From Pseudomonas palleroniana (GTDB lineage Bacteria; Pseudomonadota; Gammaproteobacteria; Pseudomonadales; Pseudomonadaceae): a stretch of 64,000 bases of DNA. Position numbers and translations under genes: made by a program. Location of the stretch: positions 124,001 to 188,000 of the forward strand of contig NZ_PYWX01000053.1 in assembly GCF_003031675.1 (NCBI RefSeq). Direction: 5' to 3'. The notes beneath the pieces were generated by a model. It searched no databases. It worked only from the letters and a program-made list of their open reading frames with translations, and had not been told where the DNA came from. The stretch's first letter is position 1; every line of letters starts with the position of its first letter. This document shows positions 1-11,084 of this stretch, piece by piece.

Positions 1-30
1 CAGGCAGCTTATGTGCTGCAGATGTACCGC

Positions 31-57
31 TATCGGGAGCAAGCCCCCTCCCACATT
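31..57. repeat. REP half-element at window edge
   Basis: This is the right-hand arm (ATCGGGAGCAAGCCCCCTCC followed by CACA) of the REP palindrome found about ten more times in the window. Its partner arm would lie left of the window edge. It ends about 30 bases before the ldcA start and so lies 5' of that gene. Confidence 0.85.
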
Positions 58-87
58 TCGTTGCGTGTCAGTTAGGGAGAGTTGTGT

Positions 88-1008
88 ATGACCGTAGCCG
101 TTCCAGCCCTGCGTTCCGAAGGCACCATTGCCCTGATCGCACCCGCCGGCCCCGCCGCGCTGGATGTCGAAAAAGCCGGCCAGTGGATGCGTGCCCGCGG
201 CTACCAACTGCGAATCTTCCCTGGGGTCTATGAGCGCGACGGCTACCTTGCCGGCAGCGATAAAACCCGCCTCAACGATCTTCACAAGGCGTTTGCCGAC
301 CCTGACATCGACGCGATCTTCTGCCTGCGCGGCGGCTACGGCACGCCCCGGCTGCTCGATAGCATCGATTTCGACCTGCTACGCACCCACCCCAAGCCTT
401 TCGTGGGCTATAGCGACATTACCGCGCTGCACCTGGCAATCAGCCGTTACGCCGGGTTCGTGACCTTCCATGGCCCCATGCTCAATGCCGACCTGTTGGG
501 CGACAAGCTGCCACCTACCGAGTCTTCATTGTTCGCCATGCTGCGCGGCCAACTGGGCACCGGCAGCGTGCTGGCGCACCCGGTGGCCTACCCGTTGAGC
601 ACCGTCTCGCCGGGCATTGCCTGCGGGCGCTTGCTGGGCGGCAACCTGTCGATGATCGCGGCAGTGATGGGCACGCCTTACGAGATCGAGGCTGAGGGCA
701 TCATCCTGTTGATCGAAGACGTCAACGAACCCCTTTACCGGATTGACCGGCTGCTGACCCATTTGCGCCTGGCAGGCAAGTTGGCCCAGGTCGCCGGCGT
801 GCTGGTGGGGGATGTCGCCGGGGTGGATCAAGCGGCGTTAGAGCGCCTGCTGAAGCAAACCTTCGAGCCGCTGTGCATTCCGGTGCTGTCCGGCTGGCGC
901 AGTGGGCATTGCGATCCGAACCTGACACTGCCGATGGGCGCGTTGGTGCGGTTGGATGCGGGGGAGCAGCGGGTGGTGTTGGAACAGGATGTGGTGTTTA
1001 AACCCTGA
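88..1008 (+). CDS. ldcA: Muramoyltetrapeptide (L,D-)carboxypeptidase, S66 family
   Basis: Cytoplasmic serine peptidase that removes the terminal D-Ala from murein tetrapeptides during peptidoglycan recycling. The 306-residue protein has the usual LdcA length. Visible features are an N-terminal IALIAPAGPA strand, RGGYGTPRLL near residue 81, the nucleophile in VGYSDIT (Ser109), a likely Glu near 210 (LIEDVNEP) and His274 in SGHCDPN, which together give the family's Ser-Glu-His triad. I chose ATG 88 because GGGAGA sits 7 bases upstream; a TTG two codons earlier is in frame but less likely. It converges on the lytic transglycosylase gene, with a REP pair between them. Confidence 0.93.
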   Translation: MTVAVPALRSEGTIALIAPAGPAALDVEKAGQWMRARGYQLRIFPGVYERDGYLAGSDKTRLNDLHKAFADPDIDAIFCLRGGYGTPRLLDSIDFDLLRTHPKPFVGYSDITALHLAISRYAGFVTFHGPMLNADLLGDKLPPTESSLFAMLRGQLGTGSVLAHPVAYPLSTVSPGIACGRLLGGNLSMIAAVMGTPYEIEAEGIILLIEDVNEPLYRIDRLLTHLRLAGKLAQVAGVLVGDVAGVDQAALERLLKQTFEPLCIPVLSGWRSGHCDPNLTLPMGALVRLDAGEQRVVLEQDVVFKP

Positions 1009-1013
1009 AACCG

Positions 1014-1107
1014 CCATCGGGAGCAAGCCCCCTCCCACACTGACGGTGTTCACAAATTCAGATATGTGAATACAGTCAGTGTGGGAGGGGGCTTGCTCCC
1101 GATGGCG
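1014..1107. repeat. REP pair, inverted (tail-to-tail) arrangement
   Basis: Arms at 1014-1040 and 1079-1107 are inverted copies of the common REP unit. Here the CCCAC ends face each other, the opposite of most elements in this window. The spacer is itself partly palindromic (TTCAC ... GTGAA), so the whole 94 bases could fold into one long hairpin. It lies between the 3' ends of two convergent genes and may end transcription from both. Confidence 0.85.
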
Positions 1108-1126
1108 TCAGTCGCCATAAGCCGAT

Positions 1127-2452
1127 CTACCGGCTCTGCAACGACTCCAGCAGCTTCACCGTCGGATACCCATCTGCCGGCCAGCCCAATGACTGCTGCG
1201 CCGTGCGAATGGCCTTGCGCGTATTCGCGCCGATGATCCCGTCTGCGTTGCCCGCGTCATAACCCTTGGCGCTGAGCACTGTCTGCAAATCTATACGCTG
1301 GGAGCGGCTCAGCGGCAGCTCGTCCTTCGGCCAACTGCCGAGGATCACACCTGCTCCGCTGAACCGCTGCGACAACAAGCCCACCGCCAGCGCATAGGAT
1401 GAAGAGTTGTTGTACTTGAGGATTGCCCGGAAGTTATCCAGCACCAGGAATGCCGGGCCTCGATAACCGGCCGGCAGCAGCAGGGCGGCGGAGAGTTGCT
1501 CGACATTCGGCGGCATACTGCTGCCGGGCGGCAGTTGGATACCCAGCCGCATCCATTCGGCGACGGTCTTGCGGATGCCGCCGTCGGCCAGGCTGTAGTC
1601 GAAGTTGGCTGGCAATTGCCGTACTTCAAAGCCCCACGGCTGGCCGCGCTGCCAGCCGGAGCTCTGCAGGTAATGGGCGGTGGAGGCGAGGGCGTCGGCC
1701 GGGCTGTTCCAGATGTCGCGGCGACCGTCGCCGTCGAAGTCGACCGCGTGGGTGTTATAGGTGGTCGGGATGAATTGGGTCTGGCCCATGGCGCCGGCCC
1801 AGGAGCCTTTCATCTGGTCGGCAGCGATATCGCCATGCTGGATGATTTGCAGCGCCGCTAGCAGTTGGGCCTGGGCGAACGCCGGGCGACGGCCTTCATA
1901 GGCCAGGGTCGCCAGGGAGCGAATCACCGAATTGTTGCCCTGGAACTGGCCGAAGTTGCTTTCCATGCCCCAGACGGAGACCAGCGCCTGGCGATCAACG
2001 CCGTAACGCTCCTCGATGCGTTGCAGGATGTCGGCGTATTTGATCAGCAAGGCCTGGCCGTTACGCACACGCAGCGGCGACAGTGCGCCGTCGAGGTATT
2101 CCCATACCGGGCGGGAAAATTCCGGTTGGCTGCGGTCGGCGCGGATAACCGCCATATCGGGCGTGACCCCGGCAAAGGCGTTATCGAACACCGCCGGCGT
2201 GATGCCGGCCTTCAGGGCGTCGGCACGAAACCCGGCCATCCACTCGGCAAAGGTTTGGGTCGGCTGGATATCGAGATTGTCCACCGCCAACGGGGCCACC
2301 ACTGCGGGCGCTACGGCCGGCGCGGTCTGGAGTTTAGGCAGGGGCTGGGCATCTGCGGCGGTGGGTTTTTCCGCGCAGGCGACAAGCAGAATGAGGCTGG
2401 AGGCAGCGATCAATTGGCGAAGGTGCCAACGACGGGAAAGACTAGAGGGCAT
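1127..2452 (-). CDS. MltB-family lytic murein transglycosylase lipoprotein
   Basis: Outer-membrane lipoprotein predicted to cleave the MurNAc-GlcNAc bond of peptidoglycan, leaving 1,6-anhydro ends. The 441-residue protein starts with a signal peptide and an LVAC lipobox (Cys26). A long SLT/MltB catalytic domain follows, with the catalytic Glu164 in VWGMESNFG and the downstream GAMGQTQFIPTTYN motif. The C-terminal 60 or so residues form a PG_binding_1 domain (VLSAKGYDAG, DGIIGANTRKAI). E. coli MltB lacks that last domain, so this is one of the pseudomonad SltB/MltB paralogues; I cannot say which one. It is transcribed alone, towards ldcA. Confidence 0.9.
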   Translation of the reverse strand: MPSSLSRRWHLRQLIAASSLILLVACAEKPTAADAQPLPKLQTAPAVAPAVVAPLAVDNLDIQPTQTFAEWMAGFRADALKAGITPAVFDNAFAGVTPDMAVIRADRSQPEFSRPVWEYLDGALSPLRVRNGQALLIKYADILQRIEERYGVDRQALVSVWGMESNFGQFQGNNSVIRSLATLAYEGRRPAFAQAQLLAALQIIQHGDIAADQMKGSWAGAMGQTQFIPTTYNTHAVDFDGDGRRDIWNSPADALASTAHYLQSSGWQRGQPWGFEVRQLPANFDYSLADGGIRKTVAEWMRLGIQLPPGSSMPPNVEQLSAALLLPAGYRGPAFLVLDNFRAILKYNNSSSYALAVGLLSQRFSGAGVILGSWPKDELPLSRSQRIDLQTVLSAKGYDAGNADGIIGANTRKAIRTAQQSLGWPADGYPTVKLLESLQSR

Positions 2453-2513
2453 GCACAGGTCCAGGAATTACAGATCAGGTGCAGACCTTATCATGCCGGA
2501 GGGGCGCTTGCCT

Positions 2514-2678
2514 TCAGGCAGCCAGAAAGTAAGAAGCCTCCCAGCTATTAGACTGGAAGGCTTCGCGGCGGTAACTGCCTTTGCCCTTGCCGGCGCGTTC
2601 CTGACGGCTGCGGAACAGTGGCTGGGCGATGATGGATTTGGCCTTGTTGGGGCCATGCTTGGATGGCTTTTTGCTCAT
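2514..2678 (-). CDS. arfA: Alternative ribosome-rescue factor A
   Basis: Small basic protein (54 residues) that recruits release factor RF2 to ribosomes stalled on nonstop mRNA, as a backup to tmRNA. The ArfA signature is clear: PLFRSRQERAGKGKGSY, then RRE and NSWEAS. I start at MSKKPSKHGPNK (ATG 2678) because the family core begins there, although the frame is open further upstream. In E. coli the arfA mRNA is cut or terminated inside the reading frame so that the active protein is made only when tmRNA fails. A strong hairpin sits in the last third of this gene as well (see 2533-2564). It is separate from holA upstream, with a gap of 118 bases. Confidence 0.9.
   Translation of the reverse strand: MSKKPSKHGPNKAKSIIAQPLFRSRQERAGKGKGSYRREAFQSNSWEASYFLAA
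2533..2564 (-). promoter_or_regulatory. Hairpin inside arfA coding region (nonstop control)
   Basis: Twelve-base arms at 2533-2544 and 2553-2564 are complementary at 11 of 12 positions, the twelfth being a G-U pair, with an 8-base loop. In the mRNA the stem covers the codons for EAFQSNSWEAS, before the stop codon at 2514-2516. In E. coli arfA, a hairpin in this part of the frame is the site of RNase III cleavage or termination, which yields a nonstop message. The same role is inferred here. Confidence 0.75.
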
Positions 2679-2796
2679 GGTGTTTACTCTCGTTTGGGTG
2701 GGAAGAAGCGGTGCAAATAATCTGCCGAAGTTGTGCGGCTGTAAAGCCTGAGAAGTTTCTTGGAATGTAAGCGCAGTCAAAATCTGCGAAGGAAGG

Positions 2797-3834
2797 TTAT
2801 TCGGCGGGAAGGCTGAGCCGCTGACCCGCCATCAACAGCGACAAGCGACTCAGGCTCATCCACGGCGAACCTGCCGCCTGGCCCTTGATCTGCGCGTCAA
2901 TGCGTTGTGCCTCCAGCAATAACTGCGCCCAGCGTTGCGCCGAGTGCCGTTGCAGGGCTTTGCTCATCAGGGGTTTGCGTTTGTCCCAGACGGGTGGCTT
3001 GGCCTGGCTGAAGGCTCTGTCCAGGGGCGTGCCCTGGCTGTATTGCAGGGCAATATTGGCCAGCACCCGTAGCTCCCGGGCCAGGGCCCAGAGAATCACC
3101 GGCGGTTCGACGCCTTCGCCGCGCAGCCCTTCGAGCATGCGCAGGGCGTGGGCGGGCTCACCGTTGAGGATCGCATCCACCAGCCCGAATACATCGAAGC
3201 GCGCGCTGTCAGCCACTGCGCCTTGCACGGTTTCGACGGTGATCTGCCCGTCTTCGGCCATCAGCTTGAGCTTTTCGATCTCCTGGGCGGCGGCAAGCAG
3301 GTTGCCTTCGACCCGCGCAGCGATCAGCTCGACCGCGTCTTGCGTCGCCGACAGCCCCGATTGGGACAGCCGTTGACGAATCCACTGGGGCAACTGGTTG
3401 CTGTCCACCGGCCAGATCTGGATGAACTGAGTCTGCGCACCCTCAACCAGCGCCTTGCCCCACTTGGTCTTCTGCGCACTGCCATCGAGCTTGGGCAAGC
3501 TGATCAGCAAGACCGTGTCTTCGGCGGGGCGTGAGCAGTATTCCATCAAGGCGGCTGCGCCCTTGTCACCGGGTTTGCCCGAAGGCAGGCGCAGTTCCAG
3601 CAGGCGTTTTTCGGCGAACAGCGACATGCTCGCGCCGGCTTGCAGCAACGTCCCCCAGTCGAAACTGGCATCGGCGCTGAACACCTGGCGTTCATCGAAG
3701 CCCTGCTGGCGCGCAGCCACGCGGATAGCGTCGGCGGCTTCCTGGCACAGCAGCGGGTCATCCCCACTGACGATGTAGACAGGCGCGAGGCCACTTTGCA
3801 GGTGTTTGGCGAGTTGAGCGGGAGCGAGTTTCAT
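2797..3834 (-). CDS. holA: DNA polymerase III delta subunit
   Basis: Delta subunit of the clamp-loader complex, which opens the beta sliding clamp for loading at primed sites. The 345-residue protein has the normal length and the HolA N terminus MKLAPAQLAKHLQ..LAPVYIVSGDDPLL. DIILD-like AAA+ architecture is degenerate, as in all delta subunits. Gene order leuS-lptE-holA is the standard arrangement in gammaproteobacteria, and the three probably form one transcript. A GC-rich hairpin separates it from lptE. The start ATG 3834 is the first residue of the conserved N terminus. Confidence 0.95.
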   Translation of the reverse strand: MKLAPAQLAKHLQSGLAPVYIVSGDDPLLCQEAADAIRVAARQQGFDERQVFSADASFDWGTLLQAGASMSLFAEKRLLELRLPSGKPGDKGAAALMEYCSRPAEDTVLLISLPKLDGSAQKTKWGKALVEGAQTQFIQIWPVDSNQLPQWIRQRLSQSGLSATQDAVELIAARVEGNLLAAAQEIEKLKLMAEDGQITVETVQGAVADSARFDVFGLVDAILNGEPAHALRMLEGLRGEGVEPPVILWALARELRVLANIALQYSQGTPLDRAFSQAKPPVWDKRKPLMSKALQRHSAQRWAQLLLEAQRIDAQIKGQAAGSPWMSLSRLSLLMAGQRLSLPAE

Positions 3835-3846
3835 AGGCAGGGCGAA

Positions 3847-3867
3847 CGGGGCGCCTGGGGCGCCCCG
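3847..3867. terminator. GC-rich hairpin between lptE and holA
   Basis: Perfect 9-bp stem (CGGGGCGCC / GGCGCCCCG) with a 3-base loop, in the 39-base gap between lptE and holA. No T-run follows on the minus strand, so it is more likely a stability or processing element than a full terminator. Confidence 0.5.
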
Positions 3868-3873
3868 TATGGC

Positions 3874-4479
3874 TTACTCGGCAGGGACTTCAACAGGCGA
3901 TTGTTTCGGCGTGTTGTCTTCATACTCCTGCGCGGCTTTCAGGGCATCGGCGTCAGCCTTGGCCTTGTTGTCAGCCGTCTGTTGCAGGGCTGCCAGTTTT
4001 TCCGGGGTCAGCTGTTGCAGGCGGACCATCAGACGCTGGATCAGCTCACGACGCATTTCCTTGCGCACCTGGATAATTTCCGAGTCCGAGCCCACCAGGT
4101 TGTTGCCGTCGTGGCTGACGACCTTCTGCACTTCAACCTTGTCGCCCATCAATGGCAGTTGATCACGGCCACGCAGTTCATACACGACTTTGGTATTCAG
4201 CTCGATGTCCGACGCACGACCGGCGCTGGCGTAGCTGAGGTTACGCTGGGTTTCCTGCTCGTCGATCAGGTTCAGCTTGTAGGTCGCACCGTTGTAGACG
4301 TGCACGCCGCTGTTTTCCAGGGTCTGGCGCAGTTGCTTGACGGTTTCGCCGTAGGCGTTGCGGGCGCTGACGTCTAGTTCCTTGAGTGACAGCTCGTTGG
4401 TGCCGGTACCGCGCAGCTGGAAGCCGCAAGCGCTCAGCAGCACGGCAAGGCCCATTACCAGCAGGTTGCGTTTGATCAT
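3874..4479 (-). CDS. lptE: LPS-assembly lipoprotein LptE
   Basis: Outer-membrane lipoprotein that plugs the LptD barrel and helps insert lipopolysaccharide into the outer leaflet. The 201-residue protein begins with a short signal and lipobox (VLLSACGFQLRG, Cys18), and CGFQLRG is the typical LptE start after processing. The middle has the expected beta-rich LptE region (SARNAYGETVKQLRQTL, YELRGRDQLPL). The C-terminal 50 residues are Ala/Gln/Lys-rich and longer than in E. coli, which is common in pseudomonads. It lies between leuS and holA, in the conserved cluster. Confidence 0.93.
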   Translation of the reverse strand: MIKRNLLVMGLAVLLSACGFQLRGTGTNELSLKELDVSARNAYGETVKQLRQTLENSGVHVYNGATYKLNLIDEQETQRNLSYASAGRASDIELNTKVVYELRGRDQLPLMGDKVEVQKVVSHDGNNLVGSDSEIIQVRKEMRRELIQRLMVRLQQLTPEKLAALQQTADNKAKADADALKAAQEYEDNTPKQSPVEVPAE

Positions 4480-4535
4480 TTTGTTGCTCCCCTTGAAACC
4501 ATGTGGGCCCTATCGAGGCCCTGAAGGCTTTGTTC

Positions 4536-4559
4536 GGCGCAGGGCCCAAGCCCTGCGCC
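4536..4559. terminator. Perfect hairpin between leuS and lptE
   Basis: Ten-bp perfect stem (GGCGCAGGGC / GCCCTGCGCC) with a 4-base loop, just after the leuS stop codon. The minus-strand continuation is not T-rich, so it may attenuate or stabilise rather than fully terminate the leuS transcript before lptE. Confidence 0.55.
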
Positions 4560-4567
4560 CGATCCGA

Positions 4568-7282
<2,715 letters not shown>

Positions 7283-7434
7283 TTACAGGAAGCGCCGTAG
7301 CATACATGACCCCACTCTATCGAGGGAAACCCTGATTGCGCGGTCGAGGCCGTCTGTCGCGGCGCCGGGCAGGCACAGTCACGCAGACTACGCTGTTTAT
7401 TGGGGAGCAAGTATTTCTTCAATGAGGTGAGGGG

Positions 7435-7758
7435 ATGGTTGAATCGCAGCGAACCTTAACGAAACCGCAATTGTACGAAGGGCTGATCGACCGTTTGGGT
7501 CGGGCATTGGATGCTGCAAAAACCGCAGGCCGATTGCGTGATGAGCGGCCTCTGGAACTGGAGTTGCGAGGCTTGAGCCAGGCTGAACTTGAACTGATCA
7601 AGCGCTACCTGGAATTGAATCAACATCGCGCCTCTTCTGGGCAGGCTTCCCCGCCGTCCCAGTCTCAAGAGCCGACGCGTTCAGCCAAGGTGATCTGGCT
7701 GAAGGACCTGTCCGCCGGGCGGGCAGGCGACAAACTCAAGGCGGTGAGGTGCAAGTGA
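7435..7758 (+). CDS. Small conserved-looking protein of unknown function
   Basis: I do not recognise this 107-residue protein. It is preceded by a good ribosome site (GAGGTGAGG ending just before ATG 7435). The first 65 residues look helical and charged (YEGLIDRLGRALDAAKTAGRL, LSQAELELIKRYLELNQ). A Ser/Gln/Pro-rich linker follows, then a basic tail ending KLKAVRCK. It has no signal peptide, membrane segment or cysteine motif. It is divergent from leuS and about 100 bases upstream of the ElyC-like gene. E. coli has the zinc-ribbon gene ybeL near leuS, but this protein lacks those cysteines, so I do not transfer that name. Confidence 0.7.
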   Translation: MVESQRTLTKPQLYEGLIDRLGRALDAAKTAGRLRDERPLELELRGLSQAELELIKRYLELNQHRASSGQASPPSQSQEPTRSAKVIWLKDLSAGRAGDKLKAVRCK

Positions 7759-7860
7759 AATAAACCGCGTGTCTGTCGTTGGTTTTTCTCGGAATGTGCT
7801 GGTAAGGATTGTCGCTGAACCCCGTTGCATCTAGGCTTCGGGCATCTTAGGAGATGCCCG

Positions 7861-8622
7861 ATGCCTTTTCGTTATTTCATCAAACAACTATTGCTGCCGC
7901 CCGGCATCTTCTTGCTGTTGCTGGCGTTCGCCTGGTGGGTTCGTCGCAGCCGCCCGCGCCTGGCAGGGTTTTGCTTTGCCCTGGGTTTGGGGGGCATGTG
8001 GCTGATGAGCCTGCCGGTGATGGTGCAATGGGGAGCGCATGCGCTGGAGACCGAACCACCCCTGGCCCGTGAAGAGTGGGCGAGCCTGGCGCAACGGGCC
8101 GATGCGATTGTGGTACTGGGTTCGGGGCGCGAGCGCGGTGACTCCGCATGGGGAACTGACCAGCCGACCGGGATCGGGTTGGAGCGCGAGCGTTATGCCG
8201 CACGTCTGGCCAAGGCATCCGGCTTGCCGGTGTTGACCAGCGGCGGCTTGCACTACGGCACGCCGCCCAGCGAGGCCGAGCTGATGGCTGTGTCGATGCA
8301 GGATGACTTTGGCGTCACCGTACGCTGGAAGGAAGAGCGTAGCCGTACCACCTGGGAAAACGCGCAGATGAGTGCCGAGATCCTGTTGCCCCAGGGTATC
8401 AAGCGCGTCGTCGTGGTGACCCAGGCCTGGCATATGCCGCGTTCGGTGTGGAGCTTCGAGAAGGCCGGTTTCACGGTGGTGCCGGGGCCGGTGGGGTTCC
8501 TTGGCGTAGACAATGCGCGACCGCTAGGAGGCTGGATGCCCGAGTTCAAGTCGGTGTGGCAGAGCGGGCAGTTGCTCAACGAGGCCGTGGGGCAGGTAGG
8601 GTATCGGTTGTTCTACCGATAA
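7861..8622 (+). CDS. ElyC/SanA/YdcF-family envelope protein (DUF218)
   Basis: Inner-membrane protein of 253 residues with two N-terminal membrane segments (residues about 10-25 and 36-55) followed by a periplasmic DUF218 domain. Family motifs are visible: ADAIVVLGSGRERG, GIGLERERYAARLAK, TSGGLHYGTPPSEAELM, the E-E-RSRTTWENAQMSA segment, and VVVTQAWHMPRSVWSFEKAGF. E. coli ElyC affects the undecaprenyl-phosphate carrier and envelope integrity; the same role is only inferred here. ATG 7861 was chosen for its AGGAGA site 7 bases upstream. It converges on lnt, with a short REP-derived hairpin between. Confidence 0.88.
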   Translation: MPFRYFIKQLLLPPGIFLLLLAFAWWVRRSRPRLAGFCFALGLGGMWLMSLPVMVQWGAHALETEPPLAREEWASLAQRADAIVVLGSGRERGDSAWGTDQPTGIGLERERYAARLAKASGLPVLTSGGLHYGTPPSEAELMAVSMQDDFGVTVRWKEERSRTTWENAQMSAEILLPQGIKRVVVVTQAWHMPRSVWSFEKAGFTVVPGPVGFLGVDNARPLGGWMPEFKSVWQSGQLLNEAVGQVGYRLFYR

Positions 8623-8636
8623 CACCGCAGATCAAA

Positions 8637-8668
8637 ATGTGGGAGGGAGCAAGTCCCCTCCCACATTC
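8637..8668. repeat. Collapsed REP hairpin between convergent genes
   Basis: AATGTGGGAGG and CCTCCCACATT form an 11-bp stem around about 10 bases. The ends match the outer parts of the REP arms, but the usual loop is missing, as if a full element had lost its middle. It sits between the stops of the ElyC-like gene and lnt and probably works as a two-way terminator. Confidence 0.7.
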
Positions 8669-8670
8669 GG

Positions 8671-10194
8671 TTAGAGCGCCTTGGACATCCGGCCGGCCAG
8701 CAGCGCCCAGCCAAACAGCAGCACGCACACGATGATCAGCGGCCACGAACGCCATTGCAGGTACGGCGTCAGGTTGTGCATCGGCACGACCTCTCCGTAG
8801 AGAATCCCGCGTTCGAACTGTGGGATCTGCGCAGTGATCTGCCCGAATGGGTTGATCAGGCCGGTCACGCCGTTGTTGGTGGCGCGGATCATCCAGCGAC
8901 CGGCTTCCAAAGCCCGCATCTGCGCCATTTGCAGGTGTTGCAATGGGCCGATGGAGCGGCCGAACCACGTGTCGTTGCTGATGGTCAGCAGCAGGTCGCT
9001 CTGGGCCGCCAGGCCTGCGGCAAACTCCGGGTACACCACTTCGTAGCAGATGAACGGCGCAACGTGATAGCCCTTGGCCTGGAGCATGGCCTGGTCAGAA
9101 GGGCCTCGGGCGAAGTCCGACATGGGCAGGTCGAAGAAGGCGATCAGCCCGCGCAACAGGTCTTGCAGCGGCACGTACTCACCGAAAGGCACCAGCTTTT
9201 GCTTGAGGTAGGTGCCGTCGCCTTCGCCCACAACCGTGATGCCGTTGAAGTAGCGCTTCTCGTGATGGACTTCCTGGCGAATCGGTACGCCGGTGATCAG
9301 CGCTGAATTCCGCTCGGCGGCGAACTTGCCCATCATGCCCAGGTAACCCTCGACGGACTCCTTGAGCACCGGTACAGCGGTTTCCGGCCATATCAGCAGG
9401 TCGGTGCGCTTGGCGCTGAAGCTCATGTCGCGGTACAGCGCCAGCTGCGCATTGAGTTGCTCGGGGTCCCACTTCATGCTTTGTTCGACGTTGCCCTGGA
9501 TCGCGGCCACGCTCAGTGGCGCGCCGGCAGGGCTGGTCCAGGCATGGTGTTTAAGTGCAAAGCCGACGGCCCATGGCCCAACCAGCAGCACCAGGCCCGC
9601 GCCGATAAAAGCGTTGCGCTTGCCCGCCAACAGGCGGGGCAGGTTGCACAGCAGGGCCGCCGTGAGTGCCAGGGCAAAGGAAATCAGCCACATGCCGCCC
9701 AGCGGCGCGAGTCCGCTGAGCGGGCCGTCGAGCTGGCTGTAGCCGGAGTACAGCCACGGGAAGCCAGTGAGGAACCAACCGCGGAACGCTTCCTGGCCGA
9801 CCCACAACGCAGCAAAGGCCAGCGCATCCGCCAGCGGCGCCTCATTACGGCGCAGCCAGCGTGCCCATAGCCACGCGGGCAGGGCGAAGAACCAGGCGAT
9901 GGCGGCGGTGAACAGCAGCATCAGGAAGCCGGCCAGCAGCGCCGAAGCGCCGCCAAAGTGGTGGATGCTGTAGTAGATCCAGCTGGTGCCGGCGCCAAAC
10001 AGGCCGAAACCGAAACACCAGCCACGGCCCAGGGCCTGGCGTGGCGTCAGTTCCCGGAGCCCGACATAGAACAATCCGACGGCCACCAGGGCAAACGGCC
10101 ACAGGTCGAAGGGTGCCAGGGCCAGGGTGGTGACGGCGCCGGCCACCACGGCTAGCAAGTTACCGGGCCAGCCGGGGGCTATAAAGCGGCGCAT
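8671..10194 (-). CDS. lnt: Apolipoprotein N-acyltransferase
   Basis: Inner-membrane enzyme that adds the third acyl chain to the N-terminal cysteine of lipoproteins, the last step of lipoprotein maturation. The 507-residue protein has an N-terminal block of membrane segments (first 210 residues), a periplasmic nitrilase domain and a C-terminal membrane segment. The catalytic triad is visible: Glu in IWPETAVP, Lys in LKQKLVPFGEY and Cys in PFICYEVVYPE. It follows corC by 8 bases in the ybeZ-ybeY-corC-lnt order and is surely co-transcribed. Confidence 0.96.
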   Translation of the reverse strand: MRRFIAPGWPGNLLAVVAGAVTTLALAPFDLWPFALVAVGLFYVGLRELTPRQALGRGWCFGFGLFGAGTSWIYYSIHHFGGASALLAGFLMLLFTAAIAWFFALPAWLWARWLRRNEAPLADALAFAALWVGQEAFRGWFLTGFPWLYSGYSQLDGPLSGLAPLGGMWLISFALALTAALLCNLPRLLAGKRNAFIGAGLVLLVGPWAVGFALKHHAWTSPAGAPLSVAAIQGNVEQSMKWDPEQLNAQLALYRDMSFSAKRTDLLIWPETAVPVLKESVEGYLGMMGKFAAERNSALITGVPIRQEVHHEKRYFNGITVVGEGDGTYLKQKLVPFGEYVPLQDLLRGLIAFFDLPMSDFARGPSDQAMLQAKGYHVAPFICYEVVYPEFAAGLAAQSDLLLTISNDTWFGRSIGPLQHLQMAQMRALEAGRWMIRATNNGVTGLINPFGQITAQIPQFERGILYGEVVPMHNLTPYLQWRSWPLIIVCVLLFGWALLAGRMSKAL

Positions 10195-10202
10195 ATCAGT
10201 CC

Positions 10203-11042
10203 TTAGCGGGCAATAGGTGTCAGGCGGATCAAGTGGATACGACGGCTGTCCGCATTCAGGATGCGAAAGCGATACGCACCGATTTCGGTGGTTTCGTTAC
10301 GCTTTGGCAGGTGCCCGAACGCATTCATTACCAGGCCGCCCACTGTGTCGAACTCATCGTCGGAGAATTCGCTGTCGAAGAACTCGTTGAAGTTCTCGAT
10401 CGGCGTCAGCGCCTTGATCAGGAAGTCACCGCTGGGCAGGGGCTTGATGTAGCTGTCTTCTTCGACGTCGTGTTCGTCTTCGATGTCGCCGACGATCTGC
10501 TCCAGTACGTCTTCGATCGTTACCAGGCCAGCCACGCCACCGTATTCGTCGATCACAATGGCCATGTGATTGTGGTTGGCGCGGAACTCGCGCAGCAACA
10601 CATTCAGGCGCTTGGATTCAGGCACGAAGGTGGCCGGACGCAGCAGGTCCTTGATGTTGAAGTTGTCACCGTTCTCCTTGAGGATCAGCGGCAACAGGTC
10701 CTTGGCCAGCAGGACACCCATGACGTCGTCATGGCTTTCACCGATCACCGGGTAGCGCGAGTGCGCCGAGTCGATCACGGCCGGGAGGAATTCCCGTGGG
10801 GTCTGGGTCGCCTTGATGCTGATCATCTGCGAGCGCGGGACCATGATGTCCCGTACTTGCAGGTCAGCGACCTGGATGGCGCCCTCGACGATGGCCAGCG
10901 CTTCGCTGTCCAGCAACTTGTTCTGATGGGCTTCGCGCAGCAGCTCCAGCAGCTCCTGGCGGTTTTTCGGCTCGTGGGCAAAAGCCTGGGTCAACTTGCC
11001 CAGCCATGACTTCTGCCCGTTGCTCGATCGGTCTTCGCTCAT
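10203..11042 (-). CDS. corC: CorC/YbeX-type CBS-pair protein
   Basis: Cytoplasmic 279-residue protein linked to magnesium and cobalt efflux. It has an N-terminal helical stretch, two CBS domains (about 65-190; DIMVPRSQMISI and VIDEYGGVAGLVTIEDVLEQIVGDIEDEHD) and a C-terminal CorC_HlyC domain that ends in RIHLIRLTP. It has no DUF21 membrane domain, so it is the short YbeX form and not the transporter-fused form. It lies between ybeY and lnt. In E. coli, loss of ybeX also disturbs rRNA metabolism, which fits its neighbours. Confidence 0.93.
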   Translation of the reverse strand: MSEDRSSNGQKSWLGKLTQAFAHEPKNRQELLELLREAHQNKLLDSEALAIVEGAIQVADLQVRDIMVPRSQMISIKATQTPREFLPAVIDSAHSRYPVIGESHDDVMGVLLAKDLLPLILKENGDNFNIKDLLRPATFVPESKRLNVLLREFRANHNHMAIVIDEYGGVAGLVTIEDVLEQIVGDIEDEHDVEEDSYIKPLPSGDFLIKALTPIENFNEFFDSEFSDDEFDTVGGLVMNAFGHLPKRNETTEIGAYRFRILNADSRRIHLIRLTPIAR

Positions 11043-11084
11043 AGCGATTACTCTGAATCCTTTGTTGTATAGGTTAAGTGTTGA

